DNA from: an uncultured Candidatus Saccharibacteria bacterium
GTDB lineage: Bacteria > Patescibacteriota > Saccharimonadia > Saccharimonadales > Saccharimonadaceae
Length of the DNA stretch: 64,000 nt
Assembly: GCA_947090635.1 (NCBI GenBank)
Contig: CAMUOM010000001.1
Coordinates: forward strand, 1 to 64,000
Reading direction: 5' to 3'
The position numbers were made by a program, and so were the translations under genes. Below are positions 36,983 to 44,471 of the stretch, piece after piece. Within the stretch, counting starts at the first letter, position 1, and the number at the start of each line of letters is the position of its first letter. The notes under the pieces are model-generated. The model saw nothing but the letters and a program-made list of their open reading frames with translations, ran no database searches and had not been told where the DNA came from.

Positions 36983-38680
36983 TTAAAGTACGCGGTTAAT
37001 TTCTTCAATCGTAGTCTCGCCCTTCAGCGCCTTTAGTAGACCCTTTTGTAGCATCGTCACCATACCAGAACGCTTAGCCGAAGCAGCAATTGAATTGGCG
37101 CTAATGTTTCTAGGGTCACCACTAATCAGATGCATGATGTCATCAGTCACCATCAATTGCTCCATCAACACTGTACGACCACGATAGCCGAACGGATTTT
37201 CATCACTCACACCTGGCTTCCATAATTTAATATGTTCCAAATCAGGCTTTTCATCAGCGCTAGCTGGCAAATCAGCTAATTCATGGCGTATCCATTCCTT
37301 TGTAGCATCATCTGGCTCGTATTCAATCCGCGTATCAGGGTCTAGTTTACGCACCAAGCGCTGACCAATCACCAAACGAATTGAAGTGGTAAACACCGGA
37401 TTAACACCAATCATATCAATGATACGCGCAAATGCCGCCGCGGCATCTTGGGCGTGGAAAGTAGCAAGCAACAAATGGCCAGTAATAGCCGCCTGAATTG
37501 CCGTCCGCGCCGTATCAACATCACGAATCTCACCAATCATCACGATATCTGGGTCAAGACGAAGCACTGTACGAACGTTATCTACGAAGCTTTGGCCGTG
37601 CGTTGTATCAACCGGCACCTGCGTCACACCCGGTACATCAAATTCGACTGGGTCTTCTAGTGTCAATAGCTTACGCGTCGGCTGATTCAAAGCATTCAAA
37701 ATACTATATAGAGTCGTAGATTTACCTGAGCCAGTTGGACCAACCACCATCACCATACCGTGTGGGTGGGAAATAATTTCTTTCAATTCTTTCATCTCTG
37801 ACTCACTCAACCCCAATACATCCATATTAAGCATGTCAGCGCGAAAGTTAAACAAACGAATCACAGCATCTTGGCCATAGCTAGTTGGGACTGTTTCAAT
37901 ACGCATATTCAGAGTATGACCGCTATCTTCATCTTTTGATACAGCCACACTACCAGTACCACCCACTAGGTTAAACGAGCGCCGCAAGTCACCAATCTCG
38001 CGTACAATATGACCTGACTGAGCCGTCACGGCAGCACGCGATAGATTAGCCGCCGAAGCAATTGAGGCAAACAAAATACGGTATTTGTCATGCGTCAAAT
38101 GCGCAATTGGGTGTAACGCGCCATCAATACGAAATCGAATTCGTACTCCAGTGCGTTCATTTTCAATGTGAATATCTGATGCACCAAGCATGTCGGCTTG
38201 TAAAATCAAATAGTTTAGGATATCATCTGGGCGCACATTCTCAAGCTCATCACTAACCTTTTTAAGTGTATCGCTATCGCCTTCTGATGAAATTTCAACA
38301 TTATGATAAGTTACTTCCTTTGGCGGGTCGTAACGCATCATAATTCTATCAAACGCCGAATTTGAAATCATGCGGTATTCAAGCGCTTCCGATGCCTTAG
38401 TAGCATCAGCGTTTAATTTACGCAAATAAGACTCTGGTGTTGATAGAGTAATGGCATAAATATGCGGCTTAGTATAACTACCCTTCTGCAACGGTATCGT
38501 ACGGTAACGATACATATCAGGAATTGACATAACATCATACACCAAAGGCAAATTGTCTTCAGTACCTCGCATATCAACATAGGCTACACCTAAAATATCA
38601 GCCCTTCGAGCAGTATTGCGTTCGTCAGCATCACGGTAACGGTCAGCACGTTCCTGTACATCAGTGCCATTATCAAACAT
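36983..38680 (-). CDS. pilB: type IV pilus assembly ATPase PilB / GspE
   Basis: A hexameric ATPase powering pilus extension. It has an N-terminal MshEN-like domain, the N2 core (DILNYLILQADMLGASDIHIE), Walker A GPTGSGKST (314-322), the Asp box LEDPVEF and Walker B RLDPDIVMIGEIRD. The tetracysteine zinc element that most PilB/GspE proteins carry between about residues 446 and 499 is missing: the segment has no cysteine, though the flanking LVRKL and FGYRGR are conserved. No pilin or other pilus gene is nearby. The ATG lies 6 nt after TGC-TAAAAT, predicting a leaderless mRNA. Confidence 0.93.
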   Translation of the reverse strand: MFDNGTDVQERADRYRDADERNTARRADILGVAYVDMRGTEDNLPLVYDVMSIPDMYRYRTIPLQKGSYTKPHIYAITLSTPESYLRKLNADATKASEALEYRMISNSAFDRIMMRYDPPKEVTYHNVEISSEGDSDTLKKVSDELENVRPDDILNYLILQADMLGASDIHIENERTGVRIRFRIDGALHPIAHLTHDKYRILFASIASAANLSRAAVTAQSGHIVREIGDLRRSFNLVGGTGSVAVSKDEDSGHTLNMRIETVPTSYGQDAVIRLFNFRADMLNMDVLGLSESEMKELKEIISHPHGMVMVVGPTGSGKSTTLYSILNALNQPTRKLLTLEDPVEFDVPGVTQVPVDTTHGQSFVDNVRTVLRLDPDIVMIGEIRDVDTARTAIQAAITGHLLLATFHAQDAAAAFARIIDMIGVNPVFTTSIRLVIGQRLVRKLDPDTRIEYEPDDATKEWIRHELADLPASADEKPDLEHIKLWKPGVSDENPFGYRGRTVLMEQLMVTDDIMHLISGDPRNISANSIAASAKRSGMVTMLQKGLLKALKGETTIEEINRVL

Positions 38681-38686
38681 ACTTTT

Positions 38687-38695
38687 ATTTTAGCA
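38687..38695 (-). promoter_or_regulatory. extended -10 promoter of pilB (leaderless)
   Basis: Minus strand TGC-TAAAAT (38695-38687), 6 nt, ATG (38680). No Shine-Dalgarno is present. The region 38696-38903 beyond it holds only small AT-rich inverted repeats that I cannot interpret. Confidence 0.45.
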
Positions 38696-38903
38696 CAAGC
38701 AAAATAGTTTCGCCATACACCTGTATTAGTTCAATACACCATACCAATGGAACGAATATATAATGGCATAAAGCAGATTCCTTTTCTAAAATATTAGTTT
38801 TGCATATGGAATGTTTTAATGAAAATCTGTTTTGTTATCAGCCTTTTGCCCAGAATGTCTCTAAACTAATACAATCGCCACCACTAATATCCTTGTTGGT
38901 TAT

Positions 38904-39230
38904 TTAGTCGTTGAAGTGTATCGTGCCGACACCGTTCTCGTCGACTATTGGCGGATCCGTGCCGTTACGGCGCTCAAAGAAGTCTGCCCAATATGGGTTC
39001 TCTTTATCGAACAGCGCTTTTTGTTCTGGCGTAAACTTCCATGGGTAATCGCACCAGAGGTTAAGCATGGTATGGTGGTCAAAGGAAATCAGTAATTCAC
39101 CATCAATAGCATCAGGCTCGTTTGTGATGAAGTTTATCGCATAATGGTATACCCAATATATCTTGTCACCCTTATTTTTCTTGTAGAAAGTATATATATT
39201 GCGGCCTCGCCTAATGCTATTTGATGTCAC
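38904..39230 (-). CDS. small protein, candidate immunity protein (locus 1 copy)
   Basis: A 108-residue soluble protein and paralog of the product at 44472-44810. The shared core is NSIRRG, KIYWV, GELLISFD, then LWCDYPWKFTPEQK and DKENPYWADFF, ending RNGTDPP. I recall similar small uncharacterised Firmicutes proteins but cannot assign a function. Its start is GTG at 39230 with AAAGGA 7 nt upstream. The ATG used by the other copy is present at 39246, but one extra base puts it out of frame and it stops after 9 codons. The gene lies directly downstream of a nuclease-toxin remnant on the same strand, the usual position of an immunity gene; this role is an inference. Confidence 0.65.
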   Translation of the reverse strand: MTSNSIRRGRNIYTFYKKNKGDKIYWVYHYAINFITNEPDAIDGELLISFDHHTMLNLWCDYPWKFTPEQKALFDKENPYWADFFERRNGTDPPIVDENGVGTIHFND

Positions 39231-39267
39231 CGTCTGTTCCTTTCATTTGTAAATGTTTCCTAGTATT

Positions 39268-39296
39268 AATATATCCCATGTACTCGCGAAATGTAA
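39268..39296 (-). promoter_or_regulatory. promoter of the locus 1 small-protein gene
   Basis: -35 TTACAT (39296-39291), 17-bp spacer, -10 TATATT (39273-39268). Both hexamers and the spacing are identical in the second locus (44832-44860) although the spacers differ, which supports function. It points away from small RNA A. Confidence 0.5.
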
Positions 39297-39318
39297 TAGG
39301 AGATATCTTGCTAAGGGC

Positions 39319-39347
39319 TTGACCTTCCGCTCCGGGTTCGGTAGAAT
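39319..39347 (+). promoter_or_regulatory. promoter of small RNA A
   Basis: -35 TTGACC (39319-39324), 17-bp spacer, -10 TAGAAT (39342-39347), then 8 bp to the hairpin. The architecture matches copies B and C. Confidence 0.6.
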
Positions 39348-39355
39348 AGGAACAC

Positions 39356-39410
39356 AAGGCGATTTGGGATCGTGGCCTCGTTTGGCTGCGGTCACTGAAT
39401 CGCCTTTTTT
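39356..39410 (+). ncRNA. small hairpin RNA, copy A
   Basis: The RNA is about 55 nt and starts AAGGCGATTTGGGATCG. The outer stem AAGGCGATT/AATCGCCTT (9 bp) continues through wobble pairs into GATCG/CGGTC around a single bulged A, then a variable apical stem TGGCC/GGCTG with loop TCGTTT. It ends in TTTTTT. Copies at 44921 and 45033 share the base exactly but differ at the apex with pairing kept. A promoter ends 8 bp upstream, so this is a self-contained transcription unit. It lies between the toxin remnant and the small-protein gene, which are on the opposite strand. Function unknown. Confidence 0.7.
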
Positions 39411-39847
39411 GATTTGGTAAAAACATTCCGAGCTGCTGGTCATAGCGAAGAAAGCGCGTAAGTTATAGTAGTTGGCCATCACTATGGAATTATGCAATAT
39501 ATCGTGATTATTTAGCTTTGATTCGCTTGCATCTATCAACAATATACCGTCTACACCTATTTGTTTGCTAGCTTTCCTTACCTGGTCTATTATCGATTGC
39601 GCTGTAGAGACACTTTTTATTTCCACTCTCACCCCGTCAATCAGCAGGTCTGGTGAATGTTTCCCTTGAGGATAGTCATTTAACCATTAAGTGAGTTGGA
39701 GGCGCTGTCCAGCGCGTTGTGGTCTGGATAATCGTTGGCGGCGTATTCGTCATCCTTCAACGGCTTATCCGACTCTTGTTTGGCCGCTTCTACGGTCTTA
39801 CTGGCATCCTTTACAAAGGATAGCTGTGAGGCTAATAACTCGGCTTC
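39411..39847 (-). pseudogene. truncated, frameshifted CdiA-type C-terminal nuclease toxin
   Basis: Two minus-strand frames join. Frame a (39847-39680) reads EAELLASQLSFVKDASK... to NALDSASNSLNG and stop, with no plausible start codon. Frame b (from 39686) reads WLNDYPQGKHSPDLLIDG, then VRVEIKSVSTAQ, VRKASKQIGVDGILLIDAS. One missing T near 39682 would fuse them. The pattern D-LLIDG-x-x-x-EIK, a KASKQ helix and ILLID resembles the CdiA_C / tRNA-nuclease toxins of polymorphic and contact-dependent systems, with Asp and Glu-x-Lys as active-site residues. The 3' end runs without a stop into small RNA A. Both ends and the frame are broken, so it is probably dead. Confidence 0.55.
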
Positions 39848-39865
39848 TTATCCCGCGAGTTATTA
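39833..39865. repeat. 10-bp inverted repeat at the toxin remnant boundary
   Basis: TAATAACTCG (39833-39842) and CGAGTTATTA (39856-39865) are perfect inverted copies with a 13-nt loop. They mark the upstream edge of the toxin remnant, where its reading frame stops being open. No T-run follows on either strand, so it is not an obvious terminator. Confidence 0.5.
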
Positions 39866-39964
39866 AACAAATGCTTTGTGTTTTTAAATGTAATGATATA
39901 TTATAGAAACATTAGATGAGTTGACTCGAGCCAAAGCTCAAACTACCAACAATGGAAGCTTGAC

Positions 39965-40014
39965 AATCTATCATTCGTCGACTCAGCTATGGGGAATGAT
40001 AGATTAAGTTTTTT
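39965..40014 (+). repeat. second hairpin family, copy 1
   Basis: A 12-bp perfect stem AATCTATCATTC (39965-39976) and GAATGATAGATT (39994-40005) encloses a 17-nt loop and is followed by AAGTTTTTT. A related hairpin lies at 45202-45245 with one covarying pair. It could be a terminator or the end of a small RNA; a TTGACT at 39921 with 17 bp to TACCAA is only a weak promoter. It lies just upstream of trmH. Confidence 0.5.
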
Positions 40015-40047
40015 GCCTCTAGTATTACTCTTATTACATTGAAAACA

Positions 40048-40581
40048 ATGCGTAGTAGAGAATTTAGTCGCCCACAACGCGACATTGTCGTCATCATGCA
40101 TAACATCCGCGCCGTCTATAATGTGGGGGCCATTTTACGTACAGCCGATTGCCTCGGCGTCAGCAAAGTCTACGCTACAGGTTATACACCCAACTTAACT
40201 ACCGCGTCGGATGGCAGCGGCCAACCTATTCTGCCCCATATCAAGCTTAAACTACAACACGAGCTGCATCGCAGTGCGTTGGGCGCCGAAACAACGGTCC
40301 CATTTATTGCTGCGCCCGACATTAACGCATTATTAGCTAAATTAAAATCTGATGGTTACACTATCACAGCTCTCGAGCAAGCCGAACGTGCCATTAACTT
40401 AGCCGACTACCAAGCGCCAGCCAAAACCGCCTTACTGCTAGGCGAAGAAGTCCGCGGCATCACTCCAGAACTACTAGCAGAGTGCCCAGTAGTACTAGAG
40501 CTGCCGATGTTTGGACAAAAAGAAAGCTATAATGTCAGTGTTGCTGCCGGCATCGCTCTCTATAGCCTAACTTGCTTGTAA
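40048..40581 (+). CDS. SpoU/TrmH family RNA 2'-O-methyltransferase
   Basis: A SPOUT-fold enzyme that methylates ribose 2'-O in tRNA or rRNA. It shows the family motifs NVGAILRTADCLG (motif 1, with the conserved Arg), LLLGEEVRGI (motif 2) and LPMFGQKESYNVSVAAGI (motif 3). At 178 residues it lacks the N-terminal substrate-binding domain of TrmH-family 23S enzymes, so the target is unclear. The frame opens at a TTG (40039), but the ATG at 40048 lies 7 nt after TACATT and is preferred. It converges on dnaE with no gap. Confidence 0.85.
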   Translation: MRSREFSRPQRDIVVIMHNIRAVYNVGAILRTADCLGVSKVYATGYTPNLTTASDGSGQPILPHIKLKLQHELHRSALGAETTVPFIAAPDINALLAKLKSDGYTITALEQAERAINLADYQAPAKTALLLGEEVRGITPELLAECPVVLELPMFGQKESYNVSVAAGIALYSLTCL

Positions 40582-43500
40582 TTACCTCACTGCCACACAT
40601 TCGGCGCCAAGCAATTGTGTCGCCGCATCAGTCAGCTGGTCGCAAATCTTAATACCAAACGGCATCCGAACTGCCGACTTTTTATCCTGCCCAATTACCA
40701 AAATCGCTTGGTCATTACCCGTATACTTTGACATTATCTGTCGAAGCGCTGTCAAGGCCGTGCCGTCAGCTGGATTCTTTACTAAAACATACAACTTGCG
40801 CGACTGCGCGCCATCAACCAACTTATACTGATTTAGATTAACCGGCTGACTCGGCTTAGCACTAACCGACGCGGCGCGGTTAGATCCATAGGAATTATAG
40901 CCACCAGAGCCACCACTATAGCCTCCACCACTGTTGCTGCTGTTACTACCGCTGCCACTGTTCTTTCCGCCATACTTTTTATGCTGCGCCGTTGACATAT
41001 CTATCGGCCCTTTCGCAACACCGGTCGGCAAATAACTATTTAAGATATCATCTGTAATAACTTCAACGCGTTCAGCCACAATTGATGGGTCAGGTTGGCG
41101 GTTCCCATCGCGGTCCTTACCGCTCACGCGACCAAAAATCTTCAGTACCGCGGCTGGGTCAAGGTCTTGTGGCAAACTTTCATAAACCCGCGAAAAGAGC
41201 ACAACTTCGATGTCTTTGGTCTTATCCTCAATACCAATAAATGCCATTTTACTGCCCTTCTTTGTCACAATCGTCCGATTACGCACCACAAGACCACCAA
41301 TTGTCACCATGGCACCATCATGGTCTGAGGTAATACTAGCAATCGGATTCATCTGCTCTTTAAAGAACGTGTCGTAACGGTCAAGCGGGTGCGCCGACAA
41401 ATACAGTCCCAATAACTCACGCTCCCAACCCAGCTGTTCCTTATTTGTCACTTTGGTTGGCGAAGGCGCCAAGTCTAGATGCAGTTGCGCACCATCATTC
41501 CCGCTACCACCACTAGTGTCAAACATATCAAACAAATTGGCTTGTCCCGAAGCGGCATCCTTCTGGTATTTTTGTGAAAATGCAATGATAGTATCTACAT
41601 TAAACAATAGATCCGACCGGTCGCCCGTAAAGCCGTTCTTTCGTGGCTCCGTAATAAAGCAGTCAAACGCGCCAGCCTTAATAAGCGATTCATAAACCTT
41701 GCGGTTGCAAACTCGGCTGTTAACGCGCTTGGCAAAATCTTCAATTGAGGTAAACTTGCCCTTCTTGCGCTGCACTAGGATATCTTCAATTGCGGTACTG
41801 CCGACGCCTTTAATAGCAGCAAGCCCAAAACGAATCTTGTTAGTCCCTGGCACTACAGCGAATTCATTAAACGATTCATTGATATCTGGACACACCACCT
41901 GCAAGCCCAGCTTCTTACACTCTGTAATTTCAATCGTCAGGCGGTCAGTATCGCCCGAATCGCTCGACATCAACGCCGCCATGTAGGCATCAGGATAATG
42001 AGCCTTGAGGTATGCCGTCCAATAGGCAATCAACGCATAACAAGCAGCGTGCGATTTATTAAAACAGTACGAAGCGAAGTCTTCCAGCTGCGTCCAAAAA
42101 TGTTCCATAACTTCACGCTTCGCACCCACATGTTCAATAGCGCCATCAATAAAAGCCGGCTTCATCTTCTCAAGCAACTTAATCTTCTTTTTTGCCACAG
42201 CCTTACGCAAGGTATCAGCCTGACCACCAGTAAAGCCACAACACGCCTTTGAAATCAGCATGAACTGCTCCTGATAGACCAACACGCCATAAGTTTCCTT
42301 GAGCTGTGGTTCCATCGACGGATGCGGATAAGTAATCGGCTCCTCGCCGTGCTTACGCTTAATAAAAGTATCAATAAACTGCATCGGGCCCGGGCGGTAC
42401 AATGCCACCATAGCAATAATGTCCTCAAATTGCGTTGGCTTTAGGTCCTTTAAGTAACGCTTCATGCCAGCTGATTCAAGCTGAAACACTCCAGTGGTAT
42501 CACCCCGCTGCAATAATTTATACGCCTCTTGGTCATCTAGTGGCAAATGGATTAAGTCTAGATTATCACCATACACCTTGCGAATGATACGGCGGCAATT
42601 GTCAATAATCGTCAAGTTGGATAGACCCAAAAAGTCCATTTTTAGCAGGCCCATTTCCTCTACTTCTGGGGCTGGGAACTGTGTCGTGATAACACCCTTC
42701 TGAGCAATCTCAAGCGGGATAATATTGATTAATGGCTCCGGCGCAATCACCGTACCGCAAGCATGTACGCCATGACTACGAATCGTACCTTCTAGCTGAA
42801 TCGAATAGTCATACACCCGCTTCGCCGTCGGATTAGTGTCATACTCATGCTTCAAATCTGGGTCGCTGGCAATTAAATCCTTTAAAGTGGCATGATGCGA
42901 TGATTGTGGCCCGCTCGGCACCAACTTTGATAAACGGTCTGCCTCAGCGTAAGGCACCTCTAGCACCCGCGCCACATCGCGCACCGCGGCGCGCGACGCC
43001 ATCGTACCAAATGTCACAATATTGCAAACATGGTCATGGCCATATTTGTCAGCACAATACTGAATCACAGCATCACGACAAGTATCTTGCATATCGACAT
43101 CAATATCCGGCATGGAAATACGTTCTGGATTCAAGAAACGCTCAAACAGCAGGTCATACTTTAACGGGTCAAGGTCAGTAATGTTAATCGCGTAAGAGAC
43201 AATTGACCCAGCCGCTGAACCACGCCCTGGCCCAAACACATAGCCCTGACTCTTACCCCAGTTAATAAAGTCCTGCACAATCAAGAAGTAGCCTTCATAA
43301 CCCATCGAACCAATCACACCAAGCTCCATCTCAGCCCGCTCACGCACTTCGTCCGACAACATCGGCTTGATATCTTCGATGGCATATTTCTCGGCCTCTT
43401 CCGGCTTCATACCGTTATAACGCACCAGTAAACCATGATAAACCAACTTATGAAAATACGAGTGCTCCGTCTCACCCTCTGGCAAAGACGGGAACTTTGG

Positions 43501-44397
43501 AATCAAAATCTGGCCAAGTTTTATCTCCACATTACAACGGTCAGCAATTCGCTTGGTATTTAATATCGCTTCTGGGCAATCATCCTTCCAGTGGTCAATA
43601 ATGTCACGCGGGTCAGTTAAGTGAAGCTCAAAGTCCTCTAGCGACATGCGATTTTTATCGCTCAAAAACGACCCTGTGCCCACACATAGTAATATTTCAT
43701 GTGCTTTCTGATATTCATGCGATAAATAGTGGCCATCACATGTCACCACCAACGGAATGTCTAATTCCTTCGACATCTTCATTAGACCATTGTTTATTGT
43801 CTCCTGCACCTTCCAATGCGTATGACTTCGCGGATGGCCGTGGTCTTGTAGTTCTAGATAGTAACGGTCGCCGAACACACTCTTATACCATTTTGCGATC
43901 TCAACAGCATGCTCATAATCACCCGTCTTAAGCGCCACACCAACTTCACCCGAAGCACAACCTGACAAGACAATCAGGCCGGCATTCAATTTCTCTAATA
44001 GCTCATGGTCAACACGCGGCTTATAGTACATCCCCTCCAGATTAGCCGTCGAAGAAAGGCGCATCAGATTCTTAAAACCTTCGTCATTCATTGCTAGCAC
44101 TGTTAGGTGAAAACGTTGCTTGTCTTTAGCAGGGTCGTGGTCTTGCATACGGCGCGCCGCCACATAAGTTTCGATACCTAAAATCGGCTTGAGCCCAGCG
44201 GCGTTCGCCTTCTTGTAGTAGGTCAGTACACCAGACAACGTACCATGGTCGGTAATCGCTGCCGCCTCCATGCCAAATTCCTTACACTTGCTAATCAAAT
44301 CATCCAACTGCGTCATGCCGTCAAGCACGCTGTAGGTGGTATGATTGTGCAAGTGTACGAAATCACTGGGCTTAAATTCGTACTTTCCCTCACTCAT
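40582..44397 (-). CDS. dnaE: DNA polymerase III subunit alpha
   Basis: The replicative polymerase. It has an N-terminal PHP domain with apparently complete metal ligands (FVHLHNHTTYS, AAITDHGTLSG, VTCDGHY), the palm with PDIDVDMQD and GPGRGSAAGSIVSYA, the KMDFLGLSNL segment, a helix-hairpin-helix region and an OB fold (TIGGLVVRNRTIV). A Gly/Ser/Asn/Tyr-rich linker of about 45 residues (near 1145-1190) then joins an unusual C-terminal domain of about 80 residues. The longest frame starts at 44406, but that ATG overlaps the -10 TATAAT; the ATG at 44397, 7 nt downstream, is chosen. No separate epsilon subunit gene is in the window. Confidence 0.96.
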   Translation of the reverse strand: MSEGKYEFKPSDFVHLHNHTTYSVLDGMTQLDDLISKCKEFGMEAAAITDHGTLSGVLTYYKKANAAGLKPILGIETYVAARRMQDHDPAKDKQRFHLTVLAMNDEGFKNLMRLSSTANLEGMYYKPRVDHELLEKLNAGLIVLSGCASGEVGVALKTGDYEHAVEIAKWYKSVFGDRYYLELQDHGHPRSHTHWKVQETINNGLMKMSKELDIPLVVTCDGHYLSHEYQKAHEILLCVGTGSFLSDKNRMSLEDFELHLTDPRDIIDHWKDDCPEAILNTKRIADRCNVEIKLGQILIPKFPSLPEGETEHSYFHKLVYHGLLVRYNGMKPEEAEKYAIEDIKPMLSDEVRERAEMELGVIGSMGYEGYFLIVQDFINWGKSQGYVFGPGRGSAAGSIVSYAINITDLDPLKYDLLFERFLNPERISMPDIDVDMQDTCRDAVIQYCADKYGHDHVCNIVTFGTMASRAAVRDVARVLEVPYAEADRLSKLVPSGPQSSHHATLKDLIASDPDLKHEYDTNPTAKRVYDYSIQLEGTIRSHGVHACGTVIAPEPLINIIPLEIAQKGVITTQFPAPEVEEMGLLKMDFLGLSNLTIIDNCRRIIRKVYGDNLDLIHLPLDDQEAYKLLQRGDTTGVFQLESAGMKRYLKDLKPTQFEDIIAMVALYRPGPMQFIDTFIKRKHGEEPITYPHPSMEPQLKETYGVLVYQEQFMLISKACCGFTGGQADTLRKAVAKKKIKLLEKMKPAFIDGAIEHVGAKREVMEHFWTQLEDFASYCFNKSHAACYALIAYWTAYLKAHYPDAYMAALMSSDSGDTDRLTIEITECKKLGLQVVCPDINESFNEFAVVPGTNKIRFGLAAIKGVGSTAIEDILVQRKKGKFTSIEDFAKRVNSRVCNRKVYESLIKAGAFDCFITEPRKNGFTGDRSDLLFNVDTIIAFSQKYQKDAASGQANLFDMFDTSGGSGNDGAQLHLDLAPSPTKVTNKEQLGWERELLGLYLSAHPLDRYDTFFKEQMNPIASITSDHDGAMVTIGGLVVRNRTIVTKKGSKMAFIGIEDKTKDIEVVLFSRVYESLPQDLDPAAVLKIFGRVSGKDRDGNRQPDPSIVAERVEVITDDILNSYLPTGVAKGPIDMSTAQHKKYGGKNSGSGSNSSNSGGGYSGGSGGYNSYGSNRAASVSAKPSQPVNLNQYKLVDGAQSRKLYVLVKNPADGTALTALRQIMSKYTGNDQAILVIGQDKKSAVRMPFGIKICDQLTDAATQLLGAECVAVR

Positions 44398-44404
44398 TAT
44401 GCCC

Positions 44405-44413
44405 ATTATAGCA
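44405..44413 (-). promoter_or_regulatory. extended -10 promoter of dnaE (leaderless)
   Basis: Minus strand TGC-TATAAT (44413-44405), 7 nt, ATG (44397). No Shine-Dalgarno; the -35 region is poor. Confidence 0.5.
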
Positions 44414-44471
44414 CATATGCTTACGACGACCTAATCACTAAAGCTACCCTTACATTTACCCGTTTACTTAT

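Noticed and set aside
38722..38738. TGTATT/AATACA hairpin between pilB and the locus 1 small-protein gene
   Set aside because: Short AT-rich stem without a T-run or a second copy; not distinguishable from chance.
39217..39426. 69-codon minus-strand frame across small RNA A
   Set aside because: Out of frame with the small-protein gene and the toxin remnant; it is antisense to the hairpin and ends at the old start region of the small-protein gene.
39691..39906. 71-codon plus-strand frame
   Set aside because: Shadow of the minus-strand toxin remnant, whose translation has protein-like composition.
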